Below are positions 1 through 5,198 of a stretch of DNA of 7,013 nt, piece after piece. The position numbers and the translations under genes were made by a program. Origin of the DNA: Candidatus Staskawiczbacteria bacterium RIFOXYD1_FULL_32_13. Lineage in GTDB: Bacteria; Patescibacteriota; Minisyncoccia; Minisyncoccales; Staskawiczbacteraceae. The stretch covers positions 1-7,013 of the forward strand of contig MHPU01000032.1 of assembly GCA_001820485.1 (NCBI GenBank). The letters are read 5' to 3'. The notes under the pieces were generated by a model. It saw nothing but the letters and a program-made list of their open reading frames with translations. It was not told where the DNA came from and ran no database searches. Positions within the stretch are counted from its first letter, which is position 1. Each line of letters starts with the position of its first letter.

Positions 1-630
1 AAAATACTTTTAATCGGTCTTATTTTATCAATTTTAGGAATGATTGGGTTTGTTTCTGCTGAAATGGTTGAAAAAAATAACGGTAATTTTAATGTTTCTG
101 TAAATTTATCAAAAGGTTGGAATATTATTGCAGGCACAGAGATTAAGCAAGGAATTTTATCTGACAGCCAAATTAAGCTATCGGATATTAAAGTTATATG
201 GTATTATTCTCCGGTTTTAAAAAAGTATTACCAGCTTTATCCAAACAATCAATTAGAAAAAGTGTCTGCAGAAGATGGAAGACAATTAGACGAAGATGTA
301 ATTTTAACAAGTGCTGTGTGGATTTATTCTGCAAAGGCGGGCGTGTTAAGATACGATACACTAGAAGATTATCCATTACTAGATGATAGGAAATTATATG
401 CTGGATATAATTTTTTTACAGTCACGCCAGATATAAAAGGTAAATCATTTGATGAAATAAAAGGAAGCTGTAATATTGATAAATTTTTTACATGGGATGT
501 TGATGGGCAACAGTGGAGTACTAGTTTGCCACATGCTGGTATCGGCATGGGAATGATAATTAAAGTTTCAAACGATTGCACACTTGGAATTGCAGAAGAA
601 ATATCTGTTCCTCCGCAGATTCCAAATTAA
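1..630 (+). CDS. Secreted protein of unknown function with two related GWN-type half-domains (5' partial)
   Basis: The frame is open from base 1, so the apparent ATG at 40 is internal. The first 20 codons read as the hydrophobic core of a signal peptide (ILLIGLILSILGMIGFVSA, then E), so probably only one to three codons are missing. The mature part has two similar halves: SKGWNIIA (about 37-44) followed by a Trp/Tyr-rich WYYSPVLKKYYQLYP and AVWIYSAKAG, then LYAGYNFFTVTPD (about 132-144) followed by a Cys157/Cys193 pair, WD-x4-QW and MIIKVSNDC. This resembles duplicated 'GWN' beta modules of exported CPR proteins, from memory of the family and not searched. The tail is Pro-rich (SVPPQIPN). No catalytic motif is visible. 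It is 24 bases upstream of the next small gene and likely cotranscribed with it. Exported location is well supported; function is unknown. Confidence 0.8.
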   Translation, partial: KILLIGLILSILGMIGFVSAEMVEKNNGNFNVSVNLSKGWNIIAGTEIKQGILSDSQIKLSDIKVIWYYSPVLKKYYQLYPNNQLEKVSAEDGRQLDEDVILTSAVWIYSAKAGVLRYDTLEDYPLLDDRKLYAGYNFFTVTPDIKGKSFDEIKGSCNIDKFFTWDVDGQQWSTSLPHAGIGMGMIIKVSNDCTLGIAEEISVPPQIPN

Positions 631-654
631 TTAAATAGTAAAAAGTTAAATTTT

Positions 655-813
655 ATGAATAAAAAAATAATATGGATTTTTATAATTTTAGTATTGGTAA
701 TCATTGGTGCAGGGATCTATTTTTGGCTAGCTGGCGATAAAATAAATTTGAGCTCAGTGATTAAGCAATCACCATTTGATTCAATTCCGCAACCTCCTGC
801 ATTGCCAGAATAA
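655..813 (+). CDS. 52-residue single-pass membrane peptide, hypothetical
   Basis: ATG at 655 to TAA at 811 encodes 52 residues: a short basic start (MNKK), one strongly hydrophobic segment (about 5-25, IIWIFIILVLVIIGAGIYFW), a short polar stretch and a Pro-rich end (FDSIPQPPALPE). The shape suits a type II or signal-anchored peptide with a small exposed tail. It lies 24 bases after a secreted-protein gene whose C-terminus is also Pro-rich, and both end at the same terminator, so the two probably form one transcription unit. No Shine-Dalgarno sequence precedes it (the upstream bases are A/T only). It is short, but the classic membrane-peptide composition, codon pattern and position before the terminator argue that it is real. 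I do not recognise a family. Confidence 0.65.
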   Translation: MNKKIIWIFIILVLVIIGAGIYFWLAGDKINLSSVIKQSPFDSIPQPPALPE

Positions 814-846
814 AAAAATATAATAATTATAATAATAACTTATTTT

Positions 847-871
847 AAAACTCGTCTTGTGCGAGTTTTTT
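847..871 (+). terminator. Rho-independent terminator of the first transcription unit
   Basis: An 8-bp perfect stem (AAAACTCG 847-854 with CGAGTTTT 862-869), a 7-base loop and a T run at the 3' end. It sits 33 bases after the stop of the small membrane peptide. The 3' half overlaps the -35 region of the next promoter. Confidence 0.8.
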
Positions 872-885
872 GTTTGGGGTATAAT
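857..885 (+). promoter_or_regulatory. Sigma-70-like promoter giving a near-leaderless mRNA for the glycoside hydrolase gene
   Basis: TTGTGC (857-862), a 17-bp spacer and a perfect TATAAT (880-885). Transcription would begin near 892, about seven bases before the ATG at 899. The -35 lies inside the preceding terminator hairpin. The stretch from the -10 to the ATG (TATAATTAAACATCAAAAA) is almost the same as that before the gene at 6385. Confidence 0.6.
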
Positions 886-898
886 TAAACATCAAAAA

Positions 899-2188
899 AT
901 GAATATAGTAGAAAAAATTATAGTTATTTTGTTTGTTATTTTGATGTTGCCAATAACTGGAACACTTTATTTTAGTTTAGAAAAAAATCAAAGTTTAGAT
1001 TATAAGTTAGCTTCTTTATCTAAAGCATCTTTATCTAACTCTGTTTTGTCAAAAAATATTGAAAATCGAGAGCAAGAAGCAATTAAAATTGATTATTCAA
1101 AAAAATTACAAAATCCTCCAGAGGTAATAAGTGCAATATATTTAACAAGTTGGTCGGCTGGGAGTGATAAATATGTAAATGGATATTTAGAAAATATTTT
1201 TAAAAATACAGAAATTAATGCAGTTGTGATTGATATTAAAGATTATACAGGTTATGTCTCTTATAATAGTCAGGCAGAAAAAGTTTTAAAATATAAAACT
1301 TCAAAAAATATAATAGTAGATTTGTCTGGTTTAATTAAGAAATTGCATGAAAAAAATATTTATGTGATTGCTAGACTTTCAGTTTTTGAAGACCCAGTAT
1401 TAGCCATGGCAAGGCCAGATTTAGCAGTATATGATTTATCTTTACCTTTGCCGTTAATTACAAGAGAGAGATTATGGAAAGATAATAATGGATTGCATTG
1501 GATAGATCCTTCTTCAAAAGAAGCTTGGGATTATAATATTTCAATTGCTAAAGATGCCCTGTCACGTGGATTTGATGAAATAAATTTTGATTATATTCGT
1601 TTTCCTTCAGACGGTAAAACAGAGAATATGACTTTCCCTTATTGGGATGGTGTAACGCCAAGACATTTGGTAATAAAAAACTTTTTTGAAAGAATACGGC
1701 AAGAGCTTCCAGATGCAAAACTATCAGTTGATTTGTTTGGCCAAGCAACTATTAATTATGATGATTTGGGCATAGGGCAAATAATAGAAGATTCATTTGA
1801 ATATTTTGATTATGTTTGTCCTATGGTATATCCTTCACATTACGCTAAAGATTTTATGGGTTTTGAAAATCCAGCATTGTATCCTTATGATATTGTGAAA
1901 TACTCAATGGAGAGTGCAATAGAAAGACAGAAAGTTTATAAAAAATTATTAGGGTTGACGGAACAAGTCGGGAATGGACAGGAAATTAAACTAGCAAAAA
2001 TTAGGCCATGGCTTCAAGATTTTAATATGGGAGCGGTTTATACAGCAGAGATGGTAAAGGAACAAATAACAGCTATCAAAGAAGCTTTGGAAGAAAATTA
2101 CGCAGGTTATTTAATGTGGAATCCTTCTAATGTATACAAAGCTGAAGCTCTAGAGAAAGAAGCAATTACGATAGTTCCTAATAATTAA
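899..2188 (+). CDS. Putative exported glycoside hydrolase, DUF4015-like TIM-barrel protein
   Basis: Encodes 429 residues from ATG 899. A longer frame beginning at TTG 857 is rejected because it would start inside the terminator and promoter, whereas MNIVEKIIVILFVILMLPI starts a clear signal or anchor segment (residues 6-25). A polar linker (26-72) leads to a barrel-like domain (about 73-420) with motifs I associate with the putative glycosyl hydrolase family PF13200 (DUF4015): IDIKD (111-115), NIYVIARLSVFED, WIDPSSKEAWDY, INFDYIRFPSDG (228-239), YVCPMVYPSHY (305-315), IRPWLQDF (368-375) and GYLMWNPSNVY (403-413). Acidic residues at strand ends (Asp231, Glu227) are candidate catalytic positions; this is inferred. 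Likely acts on cell-envelope or environmental polysaccharide, substrate unknown. Monocistronic: own promoter, 155 bases to the next gene. No Shine-Dalgarno sequence. The family call is from memory of motifs, not a search. Confidence 0.85.
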   Translation: MNIVEKIIVILFVILMLPITGTLYFSLEKNQSLDYKLASLSKASLSNSVLSKNIENREQEAIKIDYSKKLQNPPEVISAIYLTSWSAGSDKYVNGYLENIFKNTEINAVVIDIKDYTGYVSYNSQAEKVLKYKTSKNIIVDLSGLIKKLHEKNIYVIARLSVFEDPVLAMARPDLAVYDLSLPLPLITRERLWKDNNGLHWIDPSSKEAWDYNISIAKDALSRGFDEINFDYIRFPSDGKTENMTFPYWDGVTPRHLVIKNFFERIRQELPDAKLSVDLFGQATINYDDLGIGQIIEDSFEYFDYVCPMVYPSHYAKDFMGFENPALYPYDIVKYSMESAIERQKVYKKLLGLTEQVGNGQEIKLAKIRPWLQDFNMGAVYTAEMVKEQITAIKEALEENYAGYLMWNPSNVYKAEALEKEAITIVPNN

Positions 2189-2211
2189 CAATATAAAAAA
2201 TAATAGAAAAC

Positions 2212-2220
2212 TTATTCACA
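2212..2220 (+). promoter_or_regulatory. Possible DnaA-box-like 9-mer (TTATTCACA)
   Basis: TTATTCACA fits the relaxed DnaA box TTATNCACA. It lies in the 155-base gap before hicB, which otherwise shows only weak promoter-like sequence (TTGTAG 2269-2274, TGCAAT 2292-2297, 17-bp spacer). Probably chance; noted because a perfect box lies at 2855-2863. Confidence 0.15.
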
Positions 2221-2343
2221 TCTGCTCTAAATATTCCTCTTGCTAAAATCTATTAGGGGTATTGTGTCTTGTAGAAAATCAAAATTAGTTATGCAATAAA
2301 ATCGTATAAAATATGTAAATTGAAGTAATTTTAAAATAATTAT

Positions 2344-2577
2344 ATGAATAAAAAAATCAAAGAAACAATTTATCATTTCGAAACAATTTTTGAGGAAAAT
2401 GGGCAAGGATATACTGTAACAGTTTCAAAACTGCCTAGTTTGGTTACAGAGGGTAATAATTTAAAAGAAGCTCGAGAAATGGCAAAAGATGCAATTCGTT
2501 GTTATTTGGAGTCTTTGTTGAAAGAGAAAAAATCAGTAGATAATTGTAGAATAGAAAATTTAAAAGTAGCTATTTAA
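2344..2577 (+). CDS. hicB: HicB-family antitoxin
   Basis: Encodes 77 residues: an N-terminal beta strand (IYHFETIFEENGQGYTVTV), then the typical HicB core KLPSLVTEGNNLKEAREMAK (28-47) followed by DAIRCYLESLLKEKK. This is the partial RNase-H-like fold of HicB antitoxins (PF15919 type), which bind and neutralise the HicA RNase. The protein ends soon after the fold, so there is no C-terminal HTH or ribbon-helix-helix DNA-binding domain; autoregulation may be absent or need another factor. It is directly followed by a hicA-like frame in the less classical antitoxin-first order. No Shine-Dalgarno sequence precedes ATG 2344 and only a weak promoter is visible upstream. Family assignment is confident; activity is inferred from the partner. 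Confidence 0.88.
   Translation: MNKKIKETIYHFETIFEENGQGYTVTVSKLPSLVTEGNNLKEAREMAKDAIRCYLESLLKEKKSVDNCRIENLKVAI
2556..2562 (+). other. Candidate -1 ribosomal frameshift heptamer A_AAT_TTA at the end of hicB
   Basis: In hicB phase the bases read (GA)A-AAT-TTA, a canonical X_XXY_YYZ slippery heptamer. A -1 slip here enters the hicA frame, which is open from 2550 (after a TAG at 2547) to the TAA at 2811, giving an in-frame HicB-HicA fusion. No stimulatory hairpin was recognised. Such heptamers are not rare in AT-rich DNA, so this is a hypothesis made attractive by the missing hicA start. Confidence 0.25.
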
Positions 2578-2582
2578 TTTTT

Positions 2583-2813
2583 GTATCAAAACTTCCAAGA
2601 ATACCCTCAATATTAGTTATTAAGGCACTTAAAAGAGCTGACTATCTTGAATATCATTGCGTTGGAAGCCATATTCAATTACGACACATTACCGATAAAA
2701 CCAAAAGAATAACAATTTCATTCCACAGGAAAGATTTAAGTCCGAAAACTTTAAAATCTATAATTGATCAGGCGGGATTGACTGTTGAAGAATTTATAAA
2801 GTTGTTAAAATAA
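2583..2813 (+). CDS. hicA: HicA-family toxin (mRNA interferase) lacking a canonical start codon
   Basis: A 76-codon frame ending at TAA 2811 reads VSKLPRIPSILVIKALKRAD at its start, then HCVGSHIQLRH with the HicA catalytic His (His30 of this frame, GSH motif), ISFHRKDLSPKTLKSII and DQAGLTVEEFIKLLK. This covers the full double-stranded-RNA-binding-like HicA fold, which cleaves mRNA and is inhibited by HicB. The N-terminus matches the usual M(S/P)KLPRI, but the first codon is GTA (2583), one transition from GTG. No ATG, GTG or TTG occurs in frame before the catalytic region. Possible explanations are loss of the start by mutation (silenced toxin), rare AUU initiation at 2577-2579 overlapping the hicB stop, or a -1 frameshift from hicB. 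The body shows no decay, so expression by some route or very recent loss is likely. The start given is nominal. Confidence 0.75.
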   Translation, partial: VSKLPRIPSILVIKALKRADYLEYHCVGSHIQLRHITDKTKRITISFHRKDLSPKTLKSIIDQAGLTVEEFIKLLK

Positions 2814-2820
2814 AAAAATG

Positions 2821-2850
2821 AAAAATTCGAATCGACCTCGGATTTTTTGT
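2821..2850 (+). terminator. Rho-independent terminator of hicBA
   Basis: Stem AAAAATTCGA (2821-2830) with TCGGATTTTT (2838-2847), ten pairs including one T-G wobble, a 7-base loop and a T-rich tail. It lies eight bases after the hicA stop. Confidence 0.75.
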
Positions 2851-2854
2851 TTGC

Positions 2855-2863
2855 TGTGGATAA
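2855..2863 (-). promoter_or_regulatory. Perfect DnaA box (TTATCCACA on the minus strand)
   Basis: TGTGGATAA on the plus strand is the exact complement of the consensus DnaA box. It sits between the hicBA terminator and the -35 of the poly-G promoter. It is single and not clustered, so not an origin by itself; a regulatory role or chance are both possible. Confidence 0.3.
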
Positions 2864-2870
2864 ACTGCTC

Positions 2871-2901
2871 TTGTTAAAACCCATCGGGGGGGGGGTATTA
2901 T
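2871..2901 (+). promoter_or_regulatory. Candidate phase-variable promoter with a G10 tract in the -35/-10 spacer
   Basis: TTGTTA (2871-2876) as -35, a 19-bp spacer ending in ten Gs (2886-2895), then TATTAT (2896-2901) as -10. Loss of one to three Gs would bring the spacer to 18-16 bp, so slippage should change promoter strength, as known for the poly-G spacer of neisserial porA. Alternatives are -10 TATAAA (2899-2904) or -35 TTAAAA (2874-2879), both keeping the G tract in the spacer. The start point would be near 2908, with a leader of about 47 bases before ATG 2955. Confidence 0.55.
2886..2895 (+). repeat. Homopolymeric G10 tract
   Basis: Ten consecutive Gs in an AT-rich intergenic region, by far the longest G or C run in the window. 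It is prone to slipped-strand mispairing, and the true length may vary within the population or be misread by sequencing. Confidence 0.95.
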
Positions 2902-2906
2902 AAAGG

Positions 2907-2925
2907 TAATAACATAAAGTTATTA
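2907..2925 (+). repeat. Inverted repeat at the predicted 5' end of the surface-protein mRNA
   Basis: TAATAAC (2907-2913) and GTTATTA (2919-2925) form a perfect 7-bp inverted repeat around a 5-base loop, starting at the predicted transcription start and followed by T5. It could be an operator or a 5' stabilising hairpin; the low GC content makes the hairpin weak. Confidence 0.4.
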
Positions 2926-2954
2926 TTTTTAATTGTAAATTTTTAATAATATAA

Positions 2955-5123
2955 ATGAAATTTGTATTTAAATTAATTATTCTCTCATTTGCTGTTTTGG
3001 TACTCAGCGGTTTTGGGTTTTCAAACAATTTTGTTTTAGCCATCTCTTCCGGCCCATTGGGGCCAGGAACAATGTCAACATCAAACGCCTCTGGAGGAAC
3101 AAAAGATTGGATTTTACCAGACATGGCTAAGATAGATGATAGTTCTTATACACAAGCTCAAGTCGGTTATACGGCTCCAGTTCTTTGTTTGTATAGCGAG
3201 ACACTAGTTTTGGTTGAGAACGGTAGTAAAAAAATAAAAGAGTTGAATCAAGGAGATTTGGTGTACAGTTATAATTTTATGTCTAAAAAAAGCGAATTAA
3301 AAAAAGTATCTGGTGTTTTCAGTAGATCAATTTCTTATTATAATAACAAATATTATCATATTTATTTTGAGGGTGGGGATATAAAAACTACATATAATCA
3401 CTATTTTTATGTTGGAAAAAATTTAATAATGGCAAAAGATTTAAAGCAAGGAGATAAATTGTTTGATATTTTAGGTCAAGAAAAATTAATAAATAATATA
3501 GTAATAGAAGAAAATTATACAGATTATGTTTGGGATATTTCGGTAGAAGATAATTATAATTTTTTTGCTAATGGAGTATTAGTTCATAATGTAGGAGCTA
3601 CTTATGACAAGTATATTAGAATTATTAAAAGTGATGGAACTATTGGGTCAACAGAGAGAGCAAGTGTAACTGCTTGGGGGGCTAGTGCTTTTTATACTTA
3701 TGGAGGAGAAGCTGATTTATGGGGAGAATCATGGACTGCTAGCGATATTAATGATTCTGATTTTGGCATAGCAGTTTCTGTTTATGGGTCTGGTTATGCT
3801 GATGGAAATTATACTACTTACTATCTTAAGGCAACTAATTTTGGGTTTAATATACCAGTGGGGTCAACAATAGATGGAATAAAAGCGGAAATTGATAGAT
3901 ATGCTTTTGGATCATCTGCAACTAATGCTTATATTGATTATATTCGTATTACAGTAACCTATACTCCTAGTCCCAATACCACGCCAAACATTCCAGCTCT
4001 CGTATCTCCAGCTAATGCCTCAAAAATCACAGATGACACTCCAACTTTGTCTGCTAATTACTCTGATCCAGATGTAGGAGATATAGGAACAATAAATTAC
4101 AGAATCTCATCAGGCACAGCCCAGAATTGTTTAGATAACACCAATATCGTAGCTTCAGGAACTTCTAGTGCCACTTCAGATGAAGACGAAGACATAACAT
4201 ACACCCCAGGCTCCTCAATAGGAATTAGCGCCACCTATTACTGGTGTGCTCAAAATGATGATGGAGTAGCTCAATCAGCTTGGACAAGTATGGGCAATTT
4301 TATTTTAGACACCACCACTCCAGATATTGTAGCAGTAGATGCAGGAGCATCATCAGGCGACAGAATTTCACTTACATCTAACACATACTTTAAATACACA
4401 AGCACGGGTAGTGATGATCAACTTTCTTTTTCGTGGACAGATCCATCTTCAGCCTCAGACGATACATTTTACTACGAGCTTAATGCAGATTCAGGAAATA
4501 CAGTCACAGGTGATGAATCAACAACAACTAATCCATATATTGATAGCATCACAATTACCGAAGGCACAAACTACTTTCATGTTCGTCCCAAAAATGGAGC
4601 AGGCACTTGGGGTATAGAAAGAACTTTTATTGTCAATTATGACAAAACAAACCCCATTATTTCAAATACCTCAAATTCTCTTGGTTATCTTTCAAACACT
4701 CAAACAGCCACCATTACTTGGACAACAGACGAAACCAGCTCAACACAAGTAGAGTATGGTCTTACCAACAGTTATGGAAGCACTACCACAGAAACAGCCA
4801 CCATTACTAGAGTTACCAGCCATACAGTACAAATAGCTCTCACTCCTTGTCAATTATATCACGCAAGAGTAATCTCTAAAGACCAAGCAATCAACCAAGC
4901 CACAGGAGATGATTTTACAATTCAAACGCAATGTGCAGGTGGAGGTAATGCAGGTGTTTTTAATAATCAATTACCACAAAACCAAAACACAGGCACCGCA
5001 CAACCCAACAACACTCCGCCACAAGATGATCAACCAGATCCCAGAATTCCTTTGATGCAAAAGATAATTGAGTTACTAAAACAGATTATTCAGATTTTGA
5101 TGGCAAGAAGGGGAATGACTTAA
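2955..5123 (+). CDS. Large secreted modular surface protein with an intein-like Hint domain
   Basis: Encodes 722 residues. Signal peptide at 1-29 (KFVFKLIILSFAVLVLSGF...FVLA), then a short Gly/Ser/Thr-rich region (31-77). A Hint/intein-like domain spans 78-212 (separate entry). Next comes a beta-rich module (213-337) ending NAYIDYIRITVTYT, an Ig-like module (about 345-451, SPANASKITDDTPTLSANYS), a second beta module (about 456-562) and an FN3-like module (about 565-658, TATITWTTDETSSTQVEYG). A P/N/Q-rich stalk (661-697) and an amphipathic helix (698-717, IPLMQKIIELLKQIIQIL) finish it. No sortase or other covalent anchor is visible; the helix may mediate surface association or oligomerisation. 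Adhesin-like role inferred. The G10 promoter upstream suggests phase variation. Base composition changes inside the gene near 3960: before it G exceeds C, after it C exceeds G, suggesting a mosaic of different origins. The monocistronic unit ends at the terminator at 5147. No Shine-Dalgarno sequence. Confidence 0.88.
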   Translation: MKFVFKLIILSFAVLVLSGFGFSNNFVLAISSGPLGPGTMSTSNASGGTKDWILPDMAKIDDSSYTQAQVGYTAPVLCLYSETLVLVENGSKKIKELNQGDLVYSYNFMSKKSELKKVSGVFSRSISYYNNKYYHIYFEGGDIKTTYNHYFYVGKNLIMAKDLKQGDKLFDILGQEKLINNIVIEENYTDYVWDISVEDNYNFFANGVLVHNVGATYDKYIRIIKSDGTIGSTERASVTAWGASAFYTYGGEADLWGESWTASDINDSDFGIAVSVYGSGYADGNYTTYYLKATNFGFNIPVGSTIDGIKAEIDRYAFGSSATNAYIDYIRITVTYTPSPNTTPNIPALVSPANASKITDDTPTLSANYSDPDVGDIGTINYRISSGTAQNCLDNTNIVASGTSSATSDEDEDITYTPGSSIGISATYYWCAQNDDGVAQSAWTSMGNFILDTTTPDIVAVDAGASSGDRISLTSNTYFKYTSTGSDDQLSFSWTDPSSASDDTFYYELNADSGNTVTGDESTTTNPYIDSITITEGTNYFHVRPKNGAGTWGIERTFIVNYDKTNPIISNTSNSLGYLSNTQTATITWTTDETSSTQVEYGLTNSYGSTTTETATITRVTSHTVQIALTPCQLYHARVISKDQAINQATGDDFTIQTQCAGGGNAGVFNNQLPQNQNTGTAQPNNTPPQDDQPDPRIPLMQKIIELLKQIIQILMARRGMT
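3186..3590 (+). other. Hint domain, bacterial intein-like (BIL type A) autoprocessing module, 135 residues
   Basis: Begins at Cys78 with a block A-like stretch (CLYSETLVLVENGSKKIKEL, then NQGDLVY). Block B-like TTYNH has the TxxH pattern (Thr146, His149). Block F/G-like VWDISVEDNYNFFANG-VLVHN ends in His211-Asn212. These are the splice-competent termini of inteins: Cys1 for the N-S acyl shift, penultimate His and terminal Asn for cyclisation. No homing endonuclease is present (mini-intein size). The residue after Asn212 is Val, not Cys, Ser or Thr, so normal splicing lacks its +1 nucleophile. That fits BIL-A domains, known for N- or C-terminal cleavage and inefficient splicing. Cleavage would release the 510-residue C-terminal part from the leader region. 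The insert is more AT-rich than the downstream modules. Confidence 0.85.
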
Positions 5124-5146
5124 GGAAGTAAAGATAATTTAAAACA

Positions 5147-5172
5147 AAAACTACTTTTATGAAGTGGTTTTT
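5147..5172. terminator. Bidirectional terminator between convergent genes
   Basis: Stem AAAACTACTT (5147-5156) with AAGTGGTTTT (5162-5171), ten positions paired with one T-G, and a 5-base loop. It has T-rich ends on both strands (TTTTT on plus; TTTTTG-TTTT on minus). It lies 23 bases after the surface-protein stop and 27 bases beyond the htrA stop, so it can serve both. Confidence 0.75.
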
Positions 5173-5198
5173 AGTTGTATAACTTTTATTTTTCTAAT

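Noticed and set aside
40..42. ATG 40 as the start of the first gene
   Set aside because: The frame is open to base 1 and the upstream codons form the signal-peptide core, so this is an internal Met.
857..898. TTG-started N-terminal extension of the glycoside hydrolase (MCEFFVWGIIKHQK)
   Set aside because: It would begin inside the terminator hairpin and include the -35 and -10. ATG 899 starts a normal signal segment.
2230..2263. Weak hairpin AATATTCCT / AGGGGTATT after the glycoside hydrolase gene
   Set aside because: Two G-T pairs, a 16-base loop and no T run downstream; not convincing as a terminator.
2826..2833. TTCGAATC, resembling a tRNA T-loop
   Set aside because: No flanking T-stem, acceptor stem or anticodon arm; it is explained by the hicBA terminator hairpin.
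2886..2895. G10 as a pure sequencing or assembly artefact
   Set aside because: Length may be misread by one or two bases, but a long G run between promoter elements upstream of a surface gene is a meaningful placement; kept as a finding with read-level checking.
2768..3124. Minus-strand frame of 118 codons
   Set aside because: It runs antisense across the hicBA terminator, the poly-G promoter and the start of the surface-protein gene, with no domain-like sequence.
3186..3590. Canonical splicing intein
   Set aside because: The +1 residue is Val rather than Cys, Ser or Thr, and the host is a secreted protein rather than a conserved enzyme; the BIL-type Hint domain fits better.
4339..4617. Plus-strand frame of 92 codons inside the surface-protein gene
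   Set aside because: Out-of-frame shadow; His/Gln/Leu-rich product typical of a shifted reading of Thr/Ser/Ala codons.
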